Shown here piece by piece: positions 53,967 to 60,583 of a DNA stretch of 60,583 bases (position 1 is its first letter; each line of letters begins with the position of its first letter). This stretch comes from a bacterium (GTDB lineage: Bacteria; Planctomycetota; UBA1135; GCA-002686595): the NCBI GenBank assembly GCA_024226735.1, contig JAAELL010000023.1, forward strand, positions 1-60,583, given 5' to 3'. The notes below the pieces were generated by a model. It had not been told where the DNA came from. It worked only from the letters and a program-made list of their open reading frames with translations, and ran no database searches. Both the position numbers and the translations under genes were made by a program.

Positions 53967-55691
53967 TCACTCCTGCTCTTCGATCCATGCGTCGACGGCC
54001 TCTTCGAGGAGGTCGAGCGGCAGTGGACCGGAGTGCAGGACGACGTCGTGGTAGGACCGCGTATCGAAGTCGCGCTTCAGGCGCTCCGCGCCGCGCTCGC
54101 GGAGGCGTTCTAGGCGCAGGCGCCCGACGAGGCCCGCGGCGGCGTGAGCGGGCGCCAAGATCACGCGATCGACGGCCGCGGCGCACTCCTCCGCGCCCCG
54201 TGCGGTCGTCGCGAACAAGTACTCGTTCGCACGCTCGCGCGACCAGCGATTGGCGTGGACTCCGGCGTCGACGACGACCAGTGCGGCGTGCCACAGCCGC
54301 GCGGTCGCGCAGCCGACGTCGGTCCCGAGCTCGATGCTCCTCGGCAGCTGCTCCGCGTACTGGGCCCAGCCCTCTTGGTGCGAGGGCGTGGTGCTCCACT
54401 GCATCAGCGGCACGAGCTGCTCGCGTGCGCGCACGACGGCGTCCCGCAGTTGCCGTCCGGGCGCGAGCTCGCCGTGGACGTGCACGGGGACGCGCGACAG
54501 CGGCATGGTGCTCGCTCGCAACGGGTCGCGGGAGAGGTCGACTTGCCACTGCGGGGGGGGCGTGACGAGCTCGACGAGCTGCGCGCGGATCTGACTCGCG
54601 TAACGCTCGATCTCGGCGCGCAGCGTCGCGTCTCCGGTCAGGTCGTCGGGGCCTCCCAGCAGGGGCTCCGAGCGCAGGCGGTCCAGGAGCTCCGCCAGGC
54701 TCTCGCCCGTGCCCGACTCAAGGACGAGTGTGGTGAGGGCCGATTGGGCCAGGCGCACCTCACGCAGGCCCAGCCGATACACCTCGTCCGGCGTGAGCTC
54801 GAGCGTCGTCATGCGGCGCAGAGCGTGGACATAGAAGCGATCTCCGTCCGGCAGGTGCCAGACCCCGACGTCGCCGCTCGTCTCGGAACGGTGGCTCTCG
54901 AGCACTTCGATCAGCGATTCGACGGCTGGGGTCAAGACGAGCTCGACCGCCTCGCGGGCGCGACGCAAGAACTCCTCGCGGCGCAGCCGTGCTGGTCGCC
55001 CGAGCGCCGCCATCTTGCGGTCGAGGTCATCGACGAACAGATCCGGGGCGCGGGCGACGAACCGATGCGCCTCGTCGATCACTTCGTCGTAGGCGAAACG
55101 CGGCATCAGAATCCCGCGCGCGCGACGCTCCTCCAGCGCCTCGGCGAGCGCCTGCGTGTAGCGTTCGACTCGCTCGAGTCGCAGGACGTAGTTCTCGGCG
55201 TCGACCTCGTCGGCGACGTCGTGCAAGTCGACGAGCAGCTCCTCGATCAGCACGTGGCCACCGACGCCGGGCCGGACGGGACTCTCGTGAAAGCGCCATT
55301 CGAAGTCCTTGACGTTCTCGCTCGACTGCCACTCGAAGAAGCGATACGCACGAACCGCTCGGTCGTCGAGGCTCGAGACGGAGAACTCCGCGACGAGCCG
55401 CCCGCGTGCGTGCTCGAGCATCTCCTGGCTCTCGGCTCGAAACGTGTCGGAGGGGTCGGGCCAGCGGCTCGGTTCCCGTGCGCTGCGCCGACCGTGCCCG
55501 CGCTCGAGGCGCGTCGCGAGGAGCGGATCGCGGTCCAGTCGTCCCGCGAAGACCTCTTCCAAGAAAGCGGCCAGTCGGCGCGAGTCGTCTCGCGCGCGGT
55601 CGGGAACGTAGCGCCGCGGGCCGCACGCCGTCGCGCTGAAGGACGCTGCGATCAGCACCGTCGCGATCGAGATTCGGACTGACGTGCGCAA
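53967..55691 (-). CDS. DUF885-like lipoprotein with degenerate metal site
   Basis: A 574-aa predicted lipoprotein (signal through ATAC near residue 23). The body is helical, and the DUF885 pattern shows in the C-terminal half: QEGWAQYAEQLPRSIELG matches the conserved EGWALYAE block. In typical members that block is preceded by HEGxPGHHLQ; here the same place reads HVHGELAPGRQLRD, so the His pair is gone and zinc binding is doubtful. It converges with the GH-like gene and starts opposite the apaG promoter region. Confidence 0.7.
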   Translation of the reverse strand: MRTSVRISIATVLIAASFSATACGPRRYVPDRARDDSRRLAAFLEEVFAGRLDRDPLLATRLERGHGRRSAREPSRWPDPSDTFRAESQEMLEHARGRLVAEFSVSSLDDRAVRAYRFFEWQSSENVKDFEWRFHESPVRPGVGGHVLIEELLVDLHDVADEVDAENYVLRLERVERYTQALAEALEERRARGILMPRFAYDEVIDEAHRFVARAPDLFVDDLDRKMAALGRPARLRREEFLRRAREAVELVLTPAVESLIEVLESHRSETSGDVGVWHLPDGDRFYVHALRRMTTLELTPDEVYRLGLREVRLAQSALTTLVLESGTGESLAELLDRLRSEPLLGGPDDLTGDATLRAEIERYASQIRAQLVELVTPPPQWQVDLSRDPLRASTMPLSRVPVHVHGELAPGRQLRDAVVRAREQLVPLMQWSTTPSHQEGWAQYAEQLPRSIELGTDVGCATARLWHAALVVVDAGVHANRWSRERANEYLFATTARGAEECAAAVDRVILAPAHAAAGLVGRLRLERLRERGAERLKRDFDTRSYHDVVLHSGPLPLDLLEEAVDAWIEEQE

Positions 55692-55833
55692 GGGCGGGGA
55701 GTATAGCTCGCCGTGGGGTGGTGCCAGCAGCCCGCTAGTGAGCCCGCAGGCAGGACGTGTTCGAGGACAGCCTGCCCTTGCGTTATGCTCTTGTGGTCAG
55801 GATCCTGATCCTCGAGTTCCGCTGGAGACCCGC

Positions 55834-56250
55834 TTGGTCGAACAAAGCCCTAATTCCGAGACCTTGACCGCCGGCATTCGCATCGAAGCCGCGGCACGCT
55901 TCATGCCGGAGGAATCCGAGCCCGAGGAGTCGCGGTATTACTACGTGTACCGCATTCGGATCACGAACGAGGGCACCGAACACGCGAAGCTCCTGTCTCG
56001 CAACTGGCTGATTCTCGACGCGCACAACCGCAGCGAGGAAGTCGTCGGCGAAGGCGTCGTCGGCAAGCAGCCCGACCTGGGGCCGGGCGAGCTGTTCGAG
56101 TACACCAGCTTCTGTCCCCTGCGAACCGAGTGGGGGACCATGGAAGGGACCTACACCTTCCGTCGTCCGGACGGCGAGGAATTCGAGGCGACGATCGGTC
56201 GCTTCTTCCTGGTTCCGTCCGCGGAGAACGCGATCGTCGTCGATTCCTGA
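55834..56250 (+). CDS. apaG: ApaG-domain protein
   Basis: A 138-aa single-domain protein of the ApaG/DUF525 family, a fibronectin-III-like beta sandwich of unclear biochemical role (linked to Ap4A metabolism and Co/Mg resistance in enterobacteria). Conserved stretches are YYYVYRIRITNEG, LLSRNWLILDA, GEGVVGKQPDLGPGELFEYTSFCPL and GTMEGTYTF. TTG 55834 is chosen as start because GGAG lies seven bases upstream and the length then matches the family; longer versions add an unrelated Pro/Gly-rich leader. The methyltransferase gene follows after 28 bases. Confidence 0.9.
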   Translation: MVEQSPNSETLTAGIRIEAAARFMPEESEPEESRYYYVYRIRITNEGTEHAKLLSRNWLILDAHNRSEEVVGEGVVGKQPDLGPGELFEYTSFCPLRTEWGTMEGTYTFRRPDGEEFEATIGRFFLVPSAENAIVVDS

Positions 56251-56278
56251 CCGTTCCGAGACCGCAAACCAGGACTCT

Positions 56279-56980
56279 ATGACTACTCGACTATCGGACA
56301 AGCTGTTGCGCATGAACCTCGAGGTGGGTTCGGGCGCTTGGCAGCCGACTCCGCACGGCGAATTCATGGGCCAGATGCTCGCGAAGCACAATCTGGTCGA
56401 GGGGCGGACGGTCCTCGAGCTCGGCGCTGGCTGCGCGAATCATACGATCGTCTTGTTGCGCCAAGGCGCCGCGCACATCGTCGCCACGGAGATCAGCGCG
56501 GACCTGCTCGAGACCACGCGCAAGAACGTCGAGCGCAACGAGCCGGATGCCGATTGCATCGAATACTGCGTCGCCGACTGGTTGAGCGTGGATGGCAAGT
56601 TTGATGTCCTCGTGACGAATCCACCGTTCTGCAAGAGCGGGAAGCAGAACCGTCGCTACTACATCGATTCCTTGATCCTCGATGGGCACAAGCGACTGCG
56701 TCCCGGCGGGACACTCCTCTTCGTTCAGTCGTCGATGGCGGACCTGGCCAAGACTCAGCGCATGCTCGGCGACAATGGCTTCGAGTACCGCGTCCTCGGC
56801 GAGCGGCAGGGGCCGTTCCGTGACTACTACTTCGACGACGAGACGTTCATGAGTGAGATTCAGGACGTCGAGGGTGGATTCGAGGTTCGCGACGGAAAGC
56901 ACTACGAGACCCTGTACGTCGTCGCGGCCGAGCTTCAGCCCTACTCGCCTCTGCCCGGGGCGTACGCCCCGGACGCCTGA
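56279..56980 (+). CDS. Class I methyltransferase with NPPF motif
   Basis: A 233-aa SAM-dependent methyltransferase of the small-methyltransferase (RsmC/PrmC-like) type. It has TVLELGAGCANHTI near residue 44 (SAM-binding motif I), ATEISADLLETTRKN for the ribose-binding acid, and DVLVTNPPFCKSG near 105. NPPF is the motif IV of enzymes that methylate planar nitrogens such as Gln in release factors or base amino groups. The substrate is unknown. The SGNH gene starts 12 bases downstream, so co-transcription is likely. Confidence 0.85.
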   Translation: MTTRLSDKLLRMNLEVGSGAWQPTPHGEFMGQMLAKHNLVEGRTVLELGAGCANHTIVLLRQGAAHIVATEISADLLETTRKNVERNEPDADCIEYCVADWLSVDGKFDVLVTNPPFCKSGKQNRRYYIDSLILDGHKRLRPGGTLLFVQSSMADLAKTQRMLGDNGFEYRVLGERQGPFRDYYFDDETFMSEIQDVEGGFEVRDGKHYETLYVVAAELQPYSPLPGAYAPDA

Positions 56981-56992
56981 ACCGATCATTCC

Positions 56993-58150
56993 ATGGGCAC
57001 GCGTGTCCTAGTCGCGCTCGTATCAGCGACGATCGCGCTGTCCCTGGGATGGTGGGTGCTGCGCGGCGCGTGGTCGGAACCGGAGACGGTGACGATCGTC
57101 GACAGCCGCGCGGATGTCGCGTCGATGTTGCGCGAGCGCAACGCGGCCGGCGAGATTCCCTTCTCCGGCGAGCTCATCGTCGAGGCGCTCGACTTCGACA
57201 CCGCGAAGATTCTCTATCCGGCGGCGGCCGCGGACAGCTACCGCTTCGACCCGAGCTGCTACTTCCGGATGCGGCCCGGGATCTCGATGCGGATCGGATT
57301 CGCCGAGCACCCCGCCGGCGGATGGACGGCTGTGACGAACGATCACGGCATGTTGGACGGGCAGGACGTCCGCGAGCCGGCGCCGGAGGTGCGCGTGCTC
57401 GTCACCGGCGATTCGCACTCCGCAGGACTGTGCGCCCCGCTGGAGACGTTCACGCATCTGTTGGAGGTGAACCTGGCGCAGGGGCTCGGGGCGGAGCACG
57501 TCGAGACGCTCAACGCGGCGCTGGGGGGCTACGACCCCTACAACTACCTCGGCGTCCTGGAGTCGTTCCGCGCGTTGGAGCCGGACGTGTTCGTCGTCGT
57601 CGTGTTCGGCGGCAACGACTTCTACGGCCTCCTGAAGCTGCAGCGCTTCTTTCATCGGCGCCCGCCAGCGAAGCAGACCCCGCACTCGCGCGAGCCGCTC
57701 CTGAAAGCCTTCAAGCGCGGCGTCGTCGGCCAGGAGCTGAGCCAGGTCGTGCACTTCTTGAACAATCCCGAAGACGAGGCCATCTGTGGCGGGACCCTGA
57801 TGGCGATCACCGAGGGGATCGCCGCCCGGTGCCGCGAACGCGGCGTCGAGTTGCTCTGCGTCTACCTGCCGCCGCCGTCGCGCGGGCAGCCCGAATTGCA
57901 TGCGCAAAAATTCGCAGAGGCCCTCGCATCCATCGGCGTCGGGCCGGAGGCTCTCGCAGTCTCGGACCGGATCGGCGACCGTTGGCTGGCCAGCCTGGAG
58001 GACGCCGGCATCGAGGCGCTCGACCTGCGGCCGGAGTTCGCCGCGTCGCAGGAGGATCTCTACTGGTCGACGGACTACCACCTCGACCTCGCGGGGCACC
58101 GGCTCGTCGGCCGCATTCTCGCCGACCGTGTCCGAGCTCTCGTGCAGTAG
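56993..58150 (+). CDS. SGNH/GDSL-family hydrolase, membrane-anchored
   Basis: A 385-aa protein with an N-terminal hydrophobic helix (residues 4-24), probably an anchor or signal. The catalytic blocks are intact: VTGDSHSAG near residue 136 (Ser), ALGGYDPYN (Gly block), VFGGNDFYG near 203 (Asn), and DYHLDLAGH near 362 (Asp and His). It may be an esterase or O-acyl hydrolase acting on cell-envelope glycans. The TesA-like lipoprotein elsewhere in this window (9107-9805) has lost these residues. Confidence 0.85.
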   Translation: MGTRVLVALVSATIALSLGWWVLRGAWSEPETVTIVDSRADVASMLRERNAAGEIPFSGELIVEALDFDTAKILYPAAAADSYRFDPSCYFRMRPGISMRIGFAEHPAGGWTAVTNDHGMLDGQDVREPAPEVRVLVTGDSHSAGLCAPLETFTHLLEVNLAQGLGAEHVETLNAALGGYDPYNYLGVLESFRALEPDVFVVVVFGGNDFYGLLKLQRFFHRRPPAKQTPHSREPLLKAFKRGVVGQELSQVVHFLNNPEDEAICGGTLMAITEGIAARCRERGVELLCVYLPPPSRGQPELHAQKFAEALASIGVGPEALAVSDRIGDRWLASLEDAGIEALDLRPEFAASQEDLYWSTDYHLDLAGHRLVGRILADRVRALVQ

Positions 58151-58171
58151 CTCGCTATAGTCGACCGCGAC

Positions 58172-59767
58172 ATGGTCGCGCGACTCCTGCCGGTGCTCGT
58201 GGGCGTGTTCTGCAGTGCGCCACTCGTCGGGCAAGGTGCCGACCCCCTGAGCGCCGAGGAGCTTGCGTGGCTAGCGGATCATCCCATCGTCCGAGTCGGT
58301 CCGGATCCTGACTATCCGCCGACCGAGTTCATCGACGACCGCGTGGTCTACAGCGGCATCACCGCTGACTACTTGCGTCTGATCGAGCGACGCCTCGGGA
58401 TCGACTTCCAGATCGTGACGCCGACACACGACGAGCGTCTGCGGCGCGTACCCGATGCGATGGGGGTCGACGTCGTTCCAATCTCGGCGCGGACTCCGAC
58501 TCGCGAGAAGCACTGGTCTTTCACCGAGCCGTTCCTGCACTTTCCCGCGAAGATCCTCGGGACGTTCGCGAACGGACCGCTGTCGATGGGCGACCTCGTC
58601 GACCGCCGCGTCGCGATCGTCGAGGGCTACGCGGCCGCGGAGTACGTCGCGTCCTCGCACCCCGGCGTCGTGATCGTGCCCGTCCGCGACTCCGTGGACG
58701 GGCTGCAGCGAGTCGCGATGGGGGACTGCCTGGCGATGATCTCGGACTTGCCAGTCGCTTCGTGGTTCGCCGAGCGCGAGGGCATCTCCAACGTCTTCGT
58801 CGCTGGCGAGTCGGGCTTCACCTACGACATGGGCATCTCGGTCCGCAAGGACTGGGACGTGCTGCTCGGCATTCTCGAGAAGGGGCTCGCGACGATCTCC
58901 GAGGACGAGCGCCAAGTGATCTACCGCAGGTGGGTGCACGTGTCGGTACTCCAGGCGCCCCCATCCGGGGCGTGGACGTACCTCTTGGGCGCGCTCGCGG
59001 TCGCCCTCGCCGGAGGTGCGGGGGTCGTCATGTGGAACCGCTCGCTCAAGTCGCTGATCGCGGACCGGACTCGGCAGCTCGAGGAGGAGTTCCTCGCACG
59101 TGATCGGGCGCGCGAACGCGAGCAGATGATGGTGCGTGAGCTCGATCACCGAGTGAAGAACACCCTCGCGACGGTGGTCGCGATCAGTCGCCAGACGGCG
59201 CGCGGTGCCAGCACGCTCGGTCAGTACACCGAGACGTTCGAGGGGCGCATCGGGTCGCTCTCGCGCATTCACGAGCGGCTCTCGCAGCGTCGCTGGCGTG
59301 GTCTGCAGATCCGCGAGCTGGCCGAGAGCATGCTCCAACCCTACGGTCCGGCCGAGCGCATGCAGGTGGCTGGCGAGGAGCTCGTCCTGCCGCCATCGTG
59401 CGCGATGCCGCTCGCCATGGCGCTGCACGAGTTGGGCACCAACGCCGCGAAGCACGGCTCCCTGTCCACGAGCGAGGGCTCGGTCCACGTGAGCTGGCAG
59501 CGCATCGAGCGCGACGGCGAGCCCTGGGTGCGCCTCGAGTGGATCGAGCGCGACGGCCCGCCGGTCATCGAGCCGCGCCGGATCGGATTCGGCACGTCCT
59601 TGATCCGCAACGGAGCCCGTTACGAGCTCGGTGGCGAGACCAGTCTGGAGTTCGCCCCCAAGGGCGTTCGCTGCCGGATCACCTTTCCGCTCGAGGGCGC
59701 GCGTTCGTCGGACGCCACGCGCCCGTTGGACGAGTCGGCTACGGGTTCGGGGACGATCAGCCGATGA
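58172..59767 (+). CDS. HWE-family sensor histidine kinase with periplasmic solute-binding domain
   Basis: A 531-aa membrane sensor. After a signal peptide, residues 30-255 form a family 3 solute-binding-protein domain (VRVGPDPDYPPTEFIDD, RTPTREKHWSFTEPF), as in BvgS-type sensors. A TM helix lies near 269-287 and a short coiled coil follows. The phospho-acceptor is in RELDHRVKNTLATVV near 322, and the ATPase domain has HELGTNAAKHGSLS near 418 and LEWIERDGPP. The conserved His and W-x-E define the HWE family. No response regulator gene is adjacent, so its partner must be elsewhere. Confidence 0.88.
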   Translation: MVARLLPVLVGVFCSAPLVGQGADPLSAEELAWLADHPIVRVGPDPDYPPTEFIDDRVVYSGITADYLRLIERRLGIDFQIVTPTHDERLRRVPDAMGVDVVPISARTPTREKHWSFTEPFLHFPAKILGTFANGPLSMGDLVDRRVAIVEGYAAAEYVASSHPGVVIVPVRDSVDGLQRVAMGDCLAMISDLPVASWFAEREGISNVFVAGESGFTYDMGISVRKDWDVLLGILEKGLATISEDERQVIYRRWVHVSVLQAPPSGAWTYLLGALAVALAGGAGVVMWNRSLKSLIADRTRQLEEEFLARDRAREREQMMVRELDHRVKNTLATVVAISRQTARGASTLGQYTETFEGRIGSLSRIHERLSQRRWRGLQIRELAESMLQPYGPAERMQVAGEELVLPPSCAMPLAMALHELGTNAAKHGSLSTSEGSVHVSWQRIERDGEPWVRLEWIERDGPPVIEPRRIGFGTSLIRNGARYELGGETSLEFAPKGVRCRITFPLEGARSSDATRPLDESATGSGTISR

Positions 59768-59774
59768 AGCCGGT

Positions 59775-60434
59775 ATGTCTGATCGCTTCGTCGTCACCGG
59801 CTGCGGCCGCTCGGGAACGGGCTACACCTCCGGTCTGATCACTCAGCTCGGGCTGCCCTGCGGGCACGAGCGTGTCTTCAACCCCTACGATCTACTCGAC
59901 GCCGAAGTCTTCTGGCCGCCCAACGTCCCCGGCGACTCCTCGTGGCTCGCCGCACCCCTGCTCGGGTACCTCGAATCCGGTACGCGCGTCCTGCACCAAG
60001 TGCGCGATCCACTGGCGGTCGTACGCTCGCTCGTGCGCACCCGCTTTTTCGACGACCCCTCGCTCTACCGCGACTTCGCCGAACAGCTCTGCCCGGAGCT
60101 CGCGCAGGGATCGGCGGTCGAACGCAGCGCGCGCTACTGGGTGAGCTGGAACCGCATGGTCGAGGAGCAAGCTCGATCGGCGGGCCTCCCGTACATGCGC
60201 TACCGGCTAGAGGACTACAGCCCCGAGCTCGTGCGCCAGATGACCGAGTTCCTGCAGCACGAAGCCAGCACAGAACGCATCACCGCCGCCCTCGCCAACC
60301 ACCCAACCGACTTCAACACCCGCGGCGACAAGTCCCACGACGAAGAGATCGTTCTCGAAGCCCTGGACCCCAACCTCGAGAACCAACTCACCCACCTCGC
60401 GAGCCACTACGGCTACACCCCCGCCCACGCCTGA
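59775..60434 (+). CDS. Small sulfotransferase-like P-loop protein
   Basis: A 219-aa protein opening with FVVTGCGRSGTGYTSGLI, a 5'-phosphosulfate-binding-type loop, and HQVRDPLAVVRSLVR, which corresponds to the 3'-phosphate-binding region of sulfotransferases. It is shorter than most members but looks complete. The acceptor is unknown. The ATG at 59775 lies seven bases after the sensor kinase stop, so the two genes may be co-transcribed. Confidence 0.78.
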   Translation: MSDRFVVTGCGRSGTGYTSGLITQLGLPCGHERVFNPYDLLDAEVFWPPNVPGDSSWLAAPLLGYLESGTRVLHQVRDPLAVVRSLVRTRFFDDPSLYRDFAEQLCPELAQGSAVERSARYWVSWNRMVEEQARSAGLPYMRYRLEDYSPELVRQMTEFLQHEASTERITAALANHPTDFNTRGDKSHDEEIVLEALDPNLENQLTHLASHYGYTPAHA

Positions 60435-60448
60435 GACCCAAATCTGAA

Positions 60449-60489
60449 GCGGGGCCGAAGAGGTGATCCCCTCTTCGACCCCGCCCTTT
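60449..60489 (+). terminator. Terminator-like hairpin after the last gene
   Basis: Arms at 60449-60463 (GCGGGGCCGAAGAGG) and 60470-60484 (CCTCTTCGACCCCGC) pair with one mismatch and are followed by CCTTT. It lies 15 bases after the stop of the sulfotransferase-like gene. Confidence 0.65.
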
Positions 60490-60509
60490 GGTCAGGCCTC
60501 GCCCGGTCT

Positions 60510-60583
60510 CAACGGCGTCAGCCGTTGAACCCAGGGATACATCCGTGCCGCGAAGCGGCACTAGCGGGGCTCGTCCCCGCTAA
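60510..60583. repeat. Cluster of three further short hairpins at the window end
   Basis: CAACGGC/GCCGTTG (60510-60527, loop GTCA), GTGCCGC/GCGGCAC (60545-60561, loop GAA) and TAGCGGGG/CCCCGCTA (about 60562-60582) follow one another. With the terminator hairpin just before, four stem-loops occupy about 135 bases. I see no gene here; the run may continue past the window edge. Confidence 0.55.

Overview
The window is about 60.6 kb of very high-GC bacterial DNA. It holds 43 protein genes I can support, one pseudogene remnant, and no rRNA, tRNA, CRISPR array or intact mobile element that I can see. Several features point to Planctomycetota, probably a marine or uncultured lineage: an ECF sigma factor followed by a Ser/Thr kinase with WD-type repeats, long secreted proteins with a conserved C-terminal domain, a sigma-54 activator fused to a kinase domain, and many ATGA/TGATG gene overlaps. 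This assignment is inference from gene style, not from a marker gene.

Layout. (1) 175-8441: a hypothetical protein, an ECF sigma/Ser-Thr kinase pair joined by a 16-bp perfect inverted repeat, a large secreted propeller-like protein, and a decayed paralogue of its C-terminus. (2) 8482-16316: housekeeping-type genes, namely a methyltransferase, a TesA-like lipoprotein lacking catalytic residues, recN, manA, an RsuA/RluB-type pseudouridine synthase and an active/inactive pair of M16 peptidases. (3) 16413-37300: a large surface-polysaccharide locus. It has a Wza-Wzc-like export pair, a WbaP-like priming transferase, GT4 and GT2 glycosyltransferases, a Wzy-like polymerase, a Wzx-like flippase, a kinase-like protein, two TM proteins (GT87-like and UPF0104-like), a sulfotransferase, a polysaccharide deacetylase, an FAD amine-oxidase-like protein, and WbpE plus fused WbpB-WbpD homologues for a diacetamido-uronic-acid-type sugar. 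(4) 37377-52038: the most interesting part. One tightly overlapping minus-strand operon encodes a membrane FAD/Fe-S/b-type-like oxidoreductase, a 26-haem cytochrome, an outer-membrane beta-barrel and a 17-haem lipoprotein cytochrome. Facing it is a 1610-residue kinase-TPR-GAF-sigma54 activator. The shared intergenic region has a perfect-consensus sigma-54 promoter (TGGCAC-N5-TTGCT) pointing at the cytochrome operon and a short palindrome at enhancer distance. (5) 52367-60434: a secreted GH-A-like protein, a degenerate DUF885 lipoprotein, ApaG, a methyltransferase, an intact SGNH hydrolase, an orphan HWE-type sensor kinase with a periplasmic solute-binding domain, and a small sulfotransferase-like protein. 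The window ends in a cluster of hairpins.

How it fits together. Region 4 looks like a transcriptionally gated electron conduit. Electrons would enter at an inner-membrane flavin/ferredoxin/haem-b protein, cross the periplasm on a 26-haem wire, and leave through a barrel with a 17-haem outer-membrane lipoprotein. Expression would depend on RNA polymerase sigma-54 driven by the divergent kinase-fused activator. Region 3 reads as a nearly complete Wzx/Wzy-dependent exopolysaccharide system with sulfation and deacetylation.
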